From Betaproteobacteria bacterium (lineage in GTDB: Bacteria; Pseudomonadota; Gammaproteobacteria; Burkholderiales; JAEUOS01), in the NCBI GenBank assembly GCA_028292405.1, contig JAQGMJ010000030.1, positions 222,039 through 286,038 of the forward strand: 64,000 bases of DNA. The letters run 5' to 3'. Under the pieces are notes generated by a model. That model was not told where the DNA came from and made no database searches. It worked only from the letters and a program-made list of their open reading frames with translations. The position numbers and the translations under genes are program-made. Positions 27,799 to 36,405 of this stretch are shown here, one piece after another; position 1 is the first letter of the stretch, and the number at the start of each line of letters is the position of its first letter.

Positions 27799-28558
27799 CT
27801 TCGCCGGTGAGCGTGCCGCCGGAGGCGAAGCTGCGCTCGGCGAATTCGATGTTGCCGGCTGCGTCGATCAGCAGCACGGTGGCGCTGCGGGTGCCGTACA
27901 GGGGAGCGACGATCATGCGCGGCGACAGCTCGCGCTCGCGCGCCAGGCCGACGCCGGTGTCGGGCAGTTGCGCGTCGGGCGCCGGCGCGCGTTCGGCCAG
28001 CGCGGCGAACAGGGTATCGGTCAATGCTTTGCCATCGCCAGCGGACTCAAGTGCGGCGGCCAGCGCTCCTTCCAGACCCACAGCCTTGGGCCACGGCGTG
28101 TCGAGCAGGGCGTTGGACAGGCCATGCACCCCGGGCTGGACTTCGCGGGGCGCGCCGGCGCGGTTGCCCACATACCAGAGCGAGTCCTGGTCGGCCACCA
28201 GCAGGTTGAAGCCGTTGTACATATATTGAATCGCGCCCAGGCTCGCGGCGTAGTCCGCCGGCCGGCCATGCTCGAGCAGGAAGTTCGACACCAGCTGGCC
28301 GCGCGTCGGCGCGCCGGCCTTGAATTCGGTGGGATCGCGATAATTCGTCAAGGCCGCAAAACGACCGCCGCCTGTTTTTCCGGCGGTAACACCCATCCAG
28401 GTGCCGCGGTCCTTCAGGTCACGCCCGGCGAACAGCTGCGGCGCGTCTTCCCAGAAGGCGGCGGGGGCAGTGGGTCGGCTATGGTGTTCGTCGCGGTTGG
28501 CGGCGACGACCAGGCGATAACGCGAATGGGCCTTCCAGGCGAAGGCGATCAGGCACAT
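27770..28558 (-). CDS. NRDE family protein (TANGO2-like)
   Basis: A 262-residue cytoplasmic protein starting MCLIAFAWKAHSRYRLVVAA followed directly by NRDE, the sequence that names the family. FAGRDLKDRGTWMGVT and FAALTNYRDP follow as usual. The family resembles N-terminal nucleophile hydrolases because of the Cys at position 2; eukaryotic members affect secretion and heme movement, but the bacterial role is unsettled. It precedes no obvious partner, though DUF4936 lies 9 bases upstream on the same strand. Confidence 0.88.
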   Translation of the reverse strand: MCLIAFAWKAHSRYRLVVAANRDEHHSRPTAPAAFWEDAPQLFAGRDLKDRGTWMGVTAGKTGGGRFAALTNYRDPTEFKAGAPTRGQLVSNFLLEHGRPADYAASLGAIQYMYNGFNLLVADQDSLWYVGNRAGAPREVQPGVHGLSNALLDTPWPKAVGLEGALAAALESAGDGKALTDTLFAALAERAPAPDAQLPDTGVGLARERELSPRMIVAPLYGTRSATVLLIDAAGNIEFAERSFASGGTLTGEVRRAIAATA

Positions 28559-28567
28559 GGCGCGGCC

Positions 28568-28864
28568 TCAGGCGAGCGGGTCGTGGAAAATCTCGCTCTT
28601 GCGGGCGCCGCCTTCGAGCAGGAATTTTTCCATGCCGAAGCGCGCCACGCAGTCGGCCAGCGTGGCCTCGAACAGCAGGCGCTGGTGCACGCCTTCATAG
28701 ATTTCCATCCAGGTGGCGCCGTCGCTGGTCTTTTTTTTCAGGCGGCCACGCACGCCGGTGAGGCGGTAGACGTCGGATTGCATGGCGATGGCCACGGGAA
28801 TCAGGTCGGCCGCCTGCTCGGCCGCAATCTTGTAGTAGACGTAATAATCGGTGATGTCGCTCAT
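28568..28864 (-). CDS. DUF4936 small protein
   Basis: A 98-residue protein with no signal or membrane segment. It has an alternating beta/alpha pattern (DYYVYYKIAAEQAADLIPVA, then TWMEIYEGV) matching DUF4936, a family restricted mainly to Betaproteobacteria and found between NRDE and ygfZ genes as here. Function unknown. The order ygfZ-DUF4936-NRDE on one strand suggests a single transcript. Confidence 0.78.
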   Translation of the reverse strand: MSDITDYYVYYKIAAEQAADLIPVAIAMQSDVYRLTGVRGRLKKKTSDGATWMEIYEGVHQRLLFEATLADCVARFGMEKFLLEGGARKSEIFHDPLA

Positions 28865-28935
28865 GCGTCCTCGGGCGTTGGTGCGGGCGCAGTGACTGCG
28901 CCTCCCTGTTATTCGATTTTTGTTGGTTGATGCGG

Positions 28936-29856
28936 TCAGGCGGCGGCGGGTATGGTGTAAGGCAATTCGGCGAAATGCAGTTGCGGGCCGTCGGCGGCGC
29001 CGAGGTGGATTTGCGCCTGGGCATGGCTCTGGATCTGGATCACCGCCAGCACGTCGCTGCCGCCGCCGGGCGCCGGTGCGGCATTGGCGACCAGGCCGCT
29101 TTCCTGGCCGTTCATATCAGTGGCGAACAAGGCGTCGCCCGCCTTGGCCTCCGCTTCGACGTGGGCCAGGTAGGCACGGCGCTTCACCGCGCCGCGGTAA
29201 TGGGCGCGTGCGACGATTTCCTGGCCGGGGTAGCAGCCTTTCTTGAAGTTGATCGCGCCGATGGCGTCCAGGTTGACCATTTGCGGGACGAATTGCTCTT
29301 GCGTCGCGGGCGTGATCCACACTTCGCCGGCGTGGATCATCAGGCGCTGCCAGTCGTCCGCCGTGCCCGGCACCAGCTCGGACTCGAGAGTCGCTGCCTT
29401 GGCGCTGACCGCGATGCTGCGCGCGACGCCATGCACCGGCGGCAGGCCGATGAGGGTGGCGTGGTCCTTGCGGGAGACGGACATCGGGGCAGGCATATCC
29501 GGCCCGACCAGCCCTTGTATATGGAAAGACGCCGAGACATCTTCGAGCACCACTTTGGCGCGCAGCACGAACATGCGCAAGCGCTTCACCAGCCCGGGCA
29601 GCAAGGCGCGCTCGGCCGCCAGGTAAAAACCATCGCCGCCGTCGCGCCAAACCAGAAAGGCGGCGTACAGGCGTCCTTTGGCGGAGCAGTAGCCGTTCCA
29701 TTGCGCGCCATCGGCAGCCAGCGCCAGCATGTCGTTGGTGAACTGGCCGTGCAAAAAACTTTGCGCGTCCGCGCCGGTGGCGTGGATCAGGCCCCAGTCA
29801 GGCAGGGGTGCGACAAAGGGGGCGGAGGCGGATCGTTCGGTGTTTTTCATGGTCAA
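28936..29856 (-). CDS. ygfZ: YgfZ folate-binding, iron-sulfur cluster assembly/repair protein
   Basis: A 306-residue protein related to the aminomethyltransferase GcvT that helps assembly or repair of iron-sulfur enzymes with a folate. The invariant motif KGCYPGQE is present within INFKKGCYPGQEIVARAHYR. The start MTMKNTERSASAPF lies 59 bases from mltG, which is divergent. ygfZ and mltG as divergent neighbours are common in this group. Confidence 0.92.
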   Translation of the reverse strand: MTMKNTERSASAPFVAPLPDWGLIHATGADAQSFLHGQFTNDMLALAADGAQWNGYCSAKGRLYAAFLVWRDGGDGFYLAAERALLPGLVKRLRMFVLRAKVVLEDVSASFHIQGLVGPDMPAPMSVSRKDHATLIGLPPVHGVARSIAVSAKAATLESELVPGTADDWQRLMIHAGEVWITPATQEQFVPQMVNLDAIGAINFKKGCYPGQEIVARAHYRGAVKRRAYLAHVEAEAKAGDALFATDMNGQESGLVANAAPAPGGGSDVLAVIQIQSHAQAQIHLGAADGPQLHFAELPYTIPAAA

Positions 29857-29915
29857 TCCTGAGGCAAGTCATTATTATAGCGGCCTGCCCACGTCGGGAT
29901 GGCCGCATTCCCAGT

Positions 29916-30944
29916 ATGTTTAGAATTCTCAAATCTCTGATTCTGTTGGCTTTTTTAGGTGCGATCTGCGCCGGCGCGGGGCTCTGGTGGTACTCGCAGC
30001 GTCCCATCCCCATGGGGCCGGGCAGCGTCGACCTGAACATTCCCTCCGGCAGCTCGATGCGCGGTGCCGCGCGCATTGCCGCCTCCGTGGTTGCCGTGCA
30101 GCCTGAAATCCTGGTCGGCCTGGCCCGCATATCGGGGCGCGACACGCAAATCAAAGCCGGCAGCTACGAAATCGAGCCCGGTACCACGCCGATGGGCCTG
30201 ATCGACCAGCTCACGCGCGGCGATGTCAGCCTGCAGGAAGTGCGGATTCCCGAAGGCTGGACCTTTCACCAGTTCCGCGCCGCGCTCGACGCCCACCCGG
30301 CCATCACCCATGCCTCGCAGGGGGTGAGCGACGAAGCGCTGCTGGCGCAGGTGGCCCAGGCCGAAGGCGGCGGCGGAGAGGCGGCCAATGGCGACAAGTT
30401 TCCCGAAGGCCTGTTTTTCCCCGACACCTATTTGTTCGCCAAGGGCGCCAAGGACACCGACATCCTGCGCCGCTCCTACCGCCTGATGAAAAAACGCATC
30501 GCTGGCGAATGGGAAAAGCGCGCTTCCGGCCTGCCTTACACCACCCCCTACCAGGCGCTGATTATGGCTTCCATCGTGGAAAAGGAAACCGGCCAGACCA
30601 AGGAGCGCCCGCTGATCGCCGGGGTGTTCATCAACCGCCTGAAAAAGGGCATGCTGCTGCAGACCGACCCGACCATCATCTATGGCATGGGCGTGAACTT
30701 CGACGGCAACCTGCGCAAGAAGGACTTGCTGGCCGACGGCCCCTACAACAGCTACACCCGCACTGGCCTGCCGCCGACGCCGATCGCCCTGCCGGGAGTC
30801 GCGGCCATCCAGGCCGCGCTGCACCCGGCCGATACCGAGGCCATCTATTTTGTCGCCAAGGGCAACGGCACCCACGAGTTTTCCTCCACCCTGGAAGCGC
30901 ACAACCGGGCGGTCAATCGTTACCAAAAGAAGCAGGCGGGATAG
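29916..30944 (+). CDS. mltG: Endolytic murein transglycosylase MltG
   Basis: A 342-residue inner-membrane enzyme that cuts growing peptidoglycan strands and sets glycan length. A single membrane anchor covers about residues 6-25 (SLILLAFLGAICAGAGLWWY); a LysM-like region follows and the YceG catalytic domain has MASIVEKETGQTKERPLIAG, with the catalytic Glu, and FINRLKKGMLLQTDPT. The start at 29916 is chosen because the anchor begins right after it; a longer frame to 29808 lacks a ribosome site and covers the divergent promoter. Directly followed by tmk. Confidence 0.95.
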   Translation: MFRILKSLILLAFLGAICAGAGLWWYSQRPIPMGPGSVDLNIPSGSSMRGAARIAASVVAVQPEILVGLARISGRDTQIKAGSYEIEPGTTPMGLIDQLTRGDVSLQEVRIPEGWTFHQFRAALDAHPAITHASQGVSDEALLAQVAQAEGGGGEAANGDKFPEGLFFPDTYLFAKGAKDTDILRRSYRLMKKRIAGEWEKRASGLPYTTPYQALIMASIVEKETGQTKERPLIAGVFINRLKKGMLLQTDPTIIYGMGVNFDGNLRKKDLLADGPYNSYTRTGLPPTPIALPGVAAIQAALHPADTEAIYFVAKGNGTHEFSSTLEAHNRAVNRYQKKQAG

Positions 30945-31631
30945 ATGCAAGCCGAGGTCGAAGTCGACGTTGAAAACGATTCGGTGGCCGTCGCACCAGC
31001 CGTGGCCCAGGCGATGACCGACGGCGCCAAGCCCCGGTTCATCACCTTCGAGGGCATCGACGGCGCCGGCAAATCCACCCACATAGAAGCGGTTGCCGCT
31101 TGGGTAAAAGCGCGCGGCGTGGAAGTGGTGGTGACCCGCGAACCCGGCGGCACGCCGATGGGCGAGTCCCTGCGCGAGCTGCTGCTGGCCGAAGCCATGC
31201 ACCTGGAAACCGAGACCCTGCTGATGTTCGCCGCCCGCCGCGAGCATGTGGCGCAGGTGATCGCCCCGGCCCTGGCACGCGGCGCCTGGGTGATTTCCGA
31301 CCGTTTCACTGACGCCACCTTTGCCTACCAGGGGGGCGGGCGCGGCGTGCCGCGCGAGAAGATCGAAGCCCTGGCCGACTGGGTGCATCCTGGCCTCACG
31401 CCCGACCTGACTCTGCTCTTCGACCTGCCGCGTGAAGTGGCTGCCGGCCGCATGGCCTCCAGCCGCGAGCTCGACCGCTTCGAGATCGAACTGACCGATT
31501 TCCACGAACGGGTGCGCGCCGAATACCTGCGCCTGGCTCAGGCCGAACCGGCGCGTTTTCGTGTCATCGACGCCAATCTGGCGCCGGAACTAATCTCGAA
31601 AGAACTTGAGAAAATAATCTCAAGTCTATGA
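30945..31631 (+). CDS. tmk: Thymidylate kinase
   Basis: Converts dTMP to dTDP. The P-loop is [11 protein letters not shown], the DR motif lies in [20 protein letters not shown], and [11 protein letters not shown] is the thymidylate-kinase specific block. The frame begins with an ATG touching the mltG stop and gives 228 residues. A second ATG at 31014 ([14 protein letters not shown]) would give 205 residues, the usual family length; the 23-residue leader [16 protein letters not shown] is not conserved-looking, so the internal start may be the real one. Overlaps holB by four bases. Confidence 0.93.
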   Translation: MQAEVEVDVENDSVAVAPAVAQAMTDGAKPRFITFEGIDGAGKSTHIEAVAAWVKARGVEVVVTREPGGTPMGESLRELLLAEAMHLETETLLMFAARREHVAQVIAPALARGAWVISDRFTDATFAYQGGGRGVPREKIEALADWVHPGLTPDLTLLFDLPREVAAGRMASSRELDRFEIELTDFHERVRAEYLRLAQAEPARFRVIDANLAPELISKELEKIISSL

Positions 31632-32671
31632 AAGAATTAAAATATCGATGGCTGGAACCTGCTTGGGAGCAACTCCAGGCGCAGCGTGAACGTCTACCGC
31701 ACGCGCTATTGATCTACGGCCCGCCGCATATCGGCAAGCGCGAACTGGCCGAGCATTTTGCGCAAAGCCTCCTGTGCGAAACCCCGGCCGGGGGCGGCCA
31801 TCCCTGCGGTACCTGCAACGCCTGCCGCTGGTTTGGCGACGGCAATCACCCCGACTATCGCGCCGTGCTGCCGGAAATCCTGCAGCCGGCCGATGCTGAG
31901 GCGGGCGGCGAAACCGCTGAATCCGGCGAAGGTGCGACCGGTTCGAAGTCCAAGGCCCCGAGCAAGGAAATCAAGATCGAGCAAATCCGCTCCCTGGACA
32001 CGTTTTTCGGCATCGGTACCCATCGTGGCGGTGCCAAGGTTGTGATGCTCTATCCAGCCGACGCACTGAACCAGGCTTCCGGCAACGCCTTGCTCAAGAC
32101 GCTGGAAGAGCCTTCCGCCGGTACGGTATTCCTGCTGGTGAGCAGCCGGTTGGACCACCTGCTGCCCACCATCAAAAGCCGCACCGCCAAATTCGCCGTC
32201 GCCCCGCCGTCGCCCGCCCAGGCCCTGGCCTGGTTGCAGGAGCAGGGCGTGCGCGACCCGGAAATGGCCTTGGCCGAAGCCGGCGGCGCGCCGTTGGCCG
32301 CCTTGCGCAAGGGCGAAGACGAGAGTGCGGCTGAAATGCGGACGATGCTGATCGACGCGCTCACCAGCGCACGCGCCCTCGACCCGATCAGCACCGCCGA
32401 AAAGTGCGACAAGGCCGGCGCCGAATTGCTGACCCTGTGGCTCACCCAATGGGTGGCGGACCTGATTTTGCACAGGAACAGCGGCAAAGTGCGTTATTAT
32501 CCTCAGCAGATCAAGTCGATAGAAAAGCTGGCGGCAGCGGCCGATTTGCCCGGGCTTTTTCGCCTGTACCGGAGCTTGTTGGCGGCACGGCGAATGGCCG
32601 GCCATCCGCTTAATGTCCGACTGGTTGCCGAAGACCTACTGATCGACTACGCCCGAGTAATCCACTCCTGA
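31628..32671 (+). CDS. holB: DNA polymerase III delta' subunit
   Basis: A 347-residue clamp-loader subunit. The N-terminal AAA+ domain has a P-loop-like [19 protein letters not shown], a zinc module with the cysteines of CGTCNAC, and [20 protein letters not shown] with the nearby SRTAKF, the position of the SRC motif (here the Cys is Thr, which is tolerated in delta'). The insertion around residues 90-115 is low-complexity (Glu/Ala/Gly/Ser). Forms the conserved holB-pilZ-tatD run. Confidence 0.92.
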   Translation: MKELKYRWLEPAWEQLQAQRERLPHALLIYGPPHIGKRELAEHFAQSLLCETPAGGGHPCGTCNACRWFGDGNHPDYRAVLPEILQPADAEAGGETAESGEGATGSKSKAPSKEIKIEQIRSLDTFFGIGTHRGGAKVVMLYPADALNQASGNALLKTLEEPSAGTVFLLVSSRLDHLLPTIKSRTAKFAVAPPSPAQALAWLQEQGVRDPEMALAEAGGAPLAALRKGEDESAAEMRTMLIDALTSARALDPISTAEKCDKAGAELLTLWLTQWVADLILHRNSGKVRYYPQQIKSIEKLAAAADLPGLFRLYRSLLAARRMAGHPLNVRLVAEDLLIDYARVIHS

Positions 32672-32673
32672 AC

Positions 32674-33051
32674 ATGGCCGACGACACCACCAAGACCGCG
32701 CAAGCAGGCGGCGCCCGCCCGAGCATGCTTTCCTTGAACATCAAGGAAAAGTCGGCGCTCTACGCCGCCTTCATGCCGCACCTGACCAATGGCGGCCTAT
32801 TTATCCCGACCACCCGTGGCTACAAACTGGGCGACCAGGTCTACATGCTGCTCTCCCTGATGGACGATCCGGCCAAGCTGCCGGTGGCCGGCACCGTGGT
32901 CTGGGTAACGCCGGCCGGCGCCCACGGCAGCAAGCAGCAGGGAGTAGGGGTGCAGTTCTCCAGCGACGAAAGCGGCCAGTCCGCGCGCCGCAAGATCGAG
33001 AATATTCTCGGCAACGCCATCGCCTCGACCCGGCCCACGCATACGCTGTAA
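32674..33051 (+). CDS. pilZ: Type IV pilus assembly protein PilZ
   Basis: A 125-residue PilZ-domain protein. The core reads MPHLTNGGLFIPTTRGYKLG then VAGTVVWVTPAG and GVGVQFSSDE. The c-di-GMP binding motifs RxxxR and D/NxSxxG are not present, which matches the founding PilZ protein of type IV pilus assembly that does not bind the nucleotide. Two bases separate it from holB and tatD follows after a 142-base AT-rich gap. Confidence 0.9.
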   Translation: MADDTTKTAQAGGARPSMLSLNIKEKSALYAAFMPHLTNGGLFIPTTRGYKLGDQVYMLLSLMDDPAKLPVAGTVVWVTPAGAHGSKQQGVGVQFSSDESGQSARRKIENILGNAIASTRPTHTL

Positions 33052-33099
33052 AGGGGCGTCGGCTGGTTTTTTGGCTGATTTTCGATGCTGAGTATCGAC

Positions 33100-33144
33100 T
33101 TTATATATTTCATATAACAATATGATTTATATGAGACATATAAA
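33100..33144. promoter_or_regulatory. AT-rich nested palindrome between pilZ and tatD
   Basis: The sequence has outer arms TTTATAT and ATATAAA and, inside, CATAT/ATATG pairs in alternating orientation (CATATAACAATATG, then ATATGAGACATAT). The 45 bases are about 85 per cent A+T in an otherwise GC-rich genome. It could be the tatD promoter region, a cruciform or a site for an AT-binding nucleoid protein. Confidence 0.45.
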
Positions 33145-33193
33145 ATCGCCAATTGTAATAAATTACATGAGAAATGTATTTTAACCATTTGAT

Positions 33194-33973
33194 ATGTTTG
33201 TAGATTCACACTGCCACATCAATTTTCCGGATTTTGCTCCCCGGCTACCCGAGATTTTCGCCGCCATGGTGCAAAACAAGGTCAGCCATGCGCTTTGCGT
33301 CGGGGTCAATTTCGAGGATCTGGACAGTGTGCTGGCCCTGGCCGATAACCACCCCAATGTCTACGCCTCCGTCGGCGTCCACCCCGACCATGACGACGAT
33401 GCCGAGCCCACGATCGAGCGCCTGACCGAACTGGCGCGCCATCCCAAGGTAGTGGCGATCGGCGAAACCGGGCTGGACTATGTCCGCCTGACCGGCGACC
33501 TGGAATGGCAGCGCGAACGTTTCCGCACCCACATCCGCACCGCCATCGCCACCGCCAAACCCCTGATCATCCATACCCGCTCCGCCGCCGAAGACACCTT
33601 GCGCATCATGCGCGAGGAGGGCGCCGAACGGGCCGGCGGGGTGATGCACTGCTTCACCGAAAGCCAGGCCGTGGCCGAGGCGGCGATGGAGCTGGGTTTC
33701 TACATTTCCTTCTCCGGCATCGTCACCTTCAAGAATGCCAAGGAACTGAAAGAGGTGGCGCGGATCGTACCTATGGACAAAATGCTGATCGAAACCGACT
33801 CGCCCTATCTCGCCCCGGTGCCGCACCGGGGCAAGGTCAACGAGCCCGCTTTCGTGGTGCACGTGGCCGAGGAGATCGCCCGCTTGAAAAACATTCCGCT
33901 GGAACAGGTGGCGCAGGCCACCACCGACAATTTCTTTCGCCTGTTTCAACCCGCCCCGGTGGCCGCGGCATGA
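33194..33973 (+). CDS. TatD-family metal-dependent DNase
   Basis: A 259-residue TIM-barrel hydrolase. Metal ligands are in place: DSHCHINF at the N-terminus, GETGLDY, HTRSAAEDT, VMHCFTES and ETDSPYLAPVPHRGK. TatD enzymes act as 3'-5' DNases/RNases in repair. The homologue downstream of holB and pilZ is often called YcfH. It overlaps the ankyrin gene by four bases (ATGA), indicating coupling. Confidence 0.93.
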   Translation: MFVDSHCHINFPDFAPRLPEIFAAMVQNKVSHALCVGVNFEDLDSVLALADNHPNVYASVGVHPDHDDDAEPTIERLTELARHPKVVAIGETGLDYVRLTGDLEWQRERFRTHIRTAIATAKPLIIHTRSAAEDTLRIMREEGAERAGGVMHCFTESQAVAEAAMELGFYISFSGIVTFKNAKELKEVARIVPMDKMLIETDSPYLAPVPHRGKVNEPAFVVHVAEEIARLKNIPLEQVAQATTDNFFRLFQPAPVAAA

Positions 33974-34632
33974 GGCCGGCGGCCATCGGGCGCTCGGGCG
34001 GCGCGCTGCTTTTGAGTCTGGTACTCGGGCTGGCTTGTGCCGGGCCGGCGGGCGCGGCGGCCTATGACGATTTCATCCAGGCGGTGCAAAACAGCCGGCC
34101 CAAGGAAGTCATCGCGCTGCTCAAGCGCGGCATGGACCCCAATTCGGTCGACGCCAAGGGGCAGCCGGTGCTGCATATCGCGGCGCGTGAAAACAACCTG
34201 GAAGTGGTGCAGGCCCTGGTCGCCGGCGGCGCGGACATCGACCGCCGCAACCCATCGAAGGAAACGCCGATCATGCTGGCCAGCCTGGCCGGCGCGACCA
34301 AGATCGTCGACTTCCTGCTGTCGAAAGACGCCCAGATCAACCAGCCGGGGTGGACCGCGCTGCTTTACGCCGCCACCAACGGCCATAACGACATCATCAA
34401 GCTGCTGCTCGACAACAGCGCCTATATCGATTCCGCCGCCCCCAACGGCACCACGCCGCTGATGATGGCTGTGCGCGGCGGCTATGTCGACACCGTGCGC
34501 CTGTTGCTCGATGAAGGGGCCGATCCCACCCTGAAAAACGAGAACGGCGATACCGCCAGCAGCTGGGCGCTGAAGGGCAAGCAAACCGACATGGCCGCGC
34601 TGATCAGCGTTAAAATCAAGAGCCGCAAGTAG
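33970..34632 (+). CDS. Exported ankyrin-repeat protein
   Basis: A 220-residue protein with a signal peptide (LLLSLVLGLACAGPAGAAAY, cleavage near residue 28) and five ankyrin repeats, for example GQPVLHIAARENNLEVVQAL, ETPIMLASLAGATKIVDFLL, WTALLYAATNGHNDIIKLLL and TTPLMMAVRGGYVDTVRLLL. Probably periplasmic protein-protein interaction. It is commonly found after tatD in Burkholderiales; its partner is not known. The start overlaps the tatD stop. Confidence 0.88.
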   Translation: MRPAAIGRSGGALLLSLVLGLACAGPAGAAAYDDFIQAVQNSRPKEVIALLKRGMDPNSVDAKGQPVLHIAARENNLEVVQALVAGGADIDRRNPSKETPIMLASLAGATKIVDFLLSKDAQINQPGWTALLYAATNGHNDIIKLLLDNSAYIDSAAPNGTTPLMMAVRGGYVDTVRLLLDEGADPTLKNENGDTASSWALKGKQTDMAALISVKIKSRK

Positions 34633-34758
34633 CCGCCGCTCCGGCGTGCCGCCTGACTGCCCGTCGTTGCTCCGGGATGACGGCGGCATTTGCAAGGGGG
34701 CTTCCATCCGCCCGGTTTTATGGAGCGCATAGCGCAGGCTTATCGACTCACCCCTTGA

Positions 34759-34784
34759 AAATATTGATTTAACAATCAATATTT
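34759..34784. promoter_or_regulatory. Perfect 11-base AT-rich inverted repeat
   Basis: Arms AAATATTGATT and AATCAATATTT are exact inverses around the loop TAAC. No U-run follows, so a terminator is unlikely. It lies 61 bases before the start of the gene at 34845 and 127 after the ankyrin gene, and is a good candidate operator. Confidence 0.55.
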
Positions 34785-34844
34785 GGGCATCATCAAATCA
34801 ATCATGCGCCTGCCGCCATCCTCCGGCAGGCCTGAGCCCCAACA

Positions 34845-35264
34845 ATGTCTACTCCGGAGAGTTCTCCATACACAGTCAGCGTAAGCGCTGACGGTCCGTT
34901 CATCCACTATCGTTCCCTTGCCTCGGCGCGCAATTCGGCCGAGATGGCGAGCCGCCTCAGCAGCGCGGTCACACTCGGACAGGCCCACCAGCTGAACCGC
35001 ATCATGTTCGACTCGCGCGGCGCGCCTTTCCAGGCCGGCATCGCCGCGCAATACGAATACGCCTACAACCGCGCCTGGCAACTCGGCCTGACCCGCGACT
35101 GGCGTATCGCGATGGTGATAACGCCGGGTGACCGCTCCTATGACTTCATGGAAACGACATTCATCAACTCGGGTTATATCGCGCGCCTGTTCAACGACTA
35201 CCAGCGCGCCGTCGAATGGTTGTGCGGCCAGGGAGCCGCCCCCGCAGAGACACGGGCAACTTAG
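34845..35264 (+). CDS. Small protein of unknown function, SpoIIAA/STAS-like pattern
   Basis: A 139-residue soluble protein without signal peptide. From residue 10 it alternates strands and helices: YTVSVSADGPFIHYRSL, a helix with AEMASRLSSAV, the strand IMFDSRGAPF, then WRIAMVITPGD and a C-terminal helix NDYQRAVEWLCGQ. This order (strand, helix, DxRG strand, strand, helix ending in a W-containing 'AxxWL' motif) resembles SpoIIAA-like or STAS folds. The protein encoded convergently at 35600-36217 shows the same pattern, so the two look like distant paralogues. No enzyme residues are visible. Confidence 0.6.
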   Translation: MSTPESSPYTVSVSADGPFIHYRSLASARNSAEMASRLSSAVTLGQAHQLNRIMFDSRGAPFQAGIAAQYEYAYNRAWQLGLTRDWRIAMVITPGDRSYDFMETTFINSGYIARLFNDYQRAVEWLCGQGAAPAETRAT

Positions 35265-35343
35265 GCCGGCAGGGCTGAGACCGCAGGACTGAGACCGGTC
35301 GGACCGAGAAGCAGGAAGTTTGTTAAAAAAAACCCGGAAGTGC

Positions 35344-35373
35344 TTGACAGCGCCCTGAACCTGCGAGCATCAT
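35344..35373 (+). promoter_or_regulatory. Sigma-70-like promoter of a small RNA
   Basis: A perfect -35 TTGACA at 35344-35349 is followed after 18 bases by CATCAT (four of six matches to TATAAT). It directs transcription rightwards into a non-coding stretch that ends in an intrinsic terminator, not into a gene. Confidence 0.6.
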
Positions 35374-35378
35374 TGCCC

Positions 35379-35540
35379 CCGAGATAAGTGAAACACTTAC
35401 GATCATCCCGCAGGGGATGATGTTCTGGCTTCAGGCTGGCACCCGTAACCGTATAGCTTTGTCTCAACCCTGTTTGAGGTCGTACTTTTAGTGCGCATCG
35501 GTTGCTCCGTCAAGAGAGTTACCGTGCGCGCTTTTTTTTT
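35379..35540 (+). ncRNA. Candidate free-standing small RNA, about 160 nt
   Basis: After the promoter the sequence forms a row of hairpins: TAAGTG/CACTTA with loop AAA; ATCATCCC/GGGATGAT with loop GCAG; CTCAA/TTGAG with loop CCCTGT; and a final GC-rich hairpin followed by nine T residues. No open frame with a ribosome site lies in it, and the next genes on both sides converge on it, so it is not a leader of a protein gene. It does not resemble 6S, tmRNA, SRP RNA or RNase P RNA. The 5' end is estimated from the promoter. Confidence 0.6.
35491..35540 (+). terminator. Intrinsic terminator of the small RNA
   Basis: GCGCA with CGGT on the left arm pairs with ACCG and TGCGC on the right with one bulged base, and is followed by an uninterrupted run of nine T (35532-35540). 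Confidence 0.75.
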
Positions 35541-35599
35541 GCCTGCGACCCGCGCACATCCAACATCGCGCAAACCCAACAGCGCGTCCTTAACGGGGG

Positions 35600-36217
35600 T
35601 TAAAGTTTTCCCCTTTGATCGTCGCGCGCCCGCTGCAGCCAGCGGACGGCGGCGGCGTACTCATCGAATTTCTGCATCTGCACGCCGGCGCGCCGGTGCA
35701 ATTTGAGCAAGGCGTCGAACATCGCCGGCGGCGCGGCGGCGGTTTCGTCCGCGGGCACCAGCAGGGCCAGGCGCCAGAGCGGGTTGACGGCGTAGGGCAG
35801 CATGGCTTCCTGCGACAGGTCGTTGGCGGCGGAGCGCTGGTCGAACCGGCAGGCGCGCATGTCGAACAGGGCGCCGGTGTAATGCGCCTTCAGCATCACC
35901 TCAGCCAGTTCCTGCATGCGCCGCGACATCTCGTCGCGCGCCAGCGCCGGCCGGTAGATGCGGTAGATGCCGATGCGGTCTTCCACCGCGTCTTCCACCA
36001 CGTAGTCGGGCTTGTCGCCGCTGTTGCGTAGCGAAGGGTCCTTCTGGCCCGGGCGTATACGCCGGCGCATTTCGCGCCACGCTGCTGCAACGCGTTGGTA
36101 TGCTGAAGGAAGGGCGGGTTTGGGCAACATGGTCAGGGATGCAAATTCAATCGCTGGTATATGCCGCAGCGACAGTTGCATCGCGGGCGCATCGTCTCGT
36201 CCAGCCCATAATATCAT
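35600..36217 (-). CDS. Unknown protein, SpoIIAA/STAS-like pattern, second copy
   Basis: A 205-residue soluble protein. The first 70 residues are basic and helical (YQRVAAAWREMRRRIRPG); from about 72 it follows the same plan as the protein at 34845-35264: YVVEDAVEDRIGIYRIYRPA, a helix EMSRRMQELAEVML, the strand GALFDMRACRF, WRLALLVPADE and a terminal helix FDEYAAAVRWLQRA. The start at 36217 has AAGG five bases upstream; a GTG at 36223 and an internal ATG at 36130 are alternatives. Function unknown. Confidence 0.6.
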   Translation of the reverse strand: MILWAGRDDAPAMQLSLRHIPAIEFASLTMLPKPALPSAYQRVAAAWREMRRRIRPGQKDPSLRNSGDKPDYVVEDAVEDRIGIYRIYRPALARDEMSRRMQELAEVMLKAHYTGALFDMRACRFDQRSAANDLSQEAMLPYAVNPLWRLALLVPADETAAAPPAMFDALLKLHRRAGVQMQKFDEYAAAVRWLQRARDDQRGKL

Positions 36218-36405
36218 CCGCACCTTTTAAATTAAATGCCTTCGGTATGCATTTGAAAAATATACCGTTGTCATTATCAAAAACATGCAGCCGGGGCGCC
36301 CGGCGCGGCGCGGTCGCGCCTGAAATCAGGCTTTCAATTGCGCGCCAGACCCCATAAACTTCGCCTGCAATCCGCAGACTTCCTTCGGCAGCTATCGTTA
36401 CCGCC

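Noticed and set aside
35350-35380. TGAACC inside the small-RNA promoter as an ECF box
   Set aside because: The sequence 16 bases downstream is not CGAC-like, while a perfect TTGACA just upstream fits a housekeeping promoter.
35379-35540. 6S RNA or another universal RNA
   Set aside because: There is no long closing stem between the ends; the structure is a row of separate hairpins with an intrinsic terminator.
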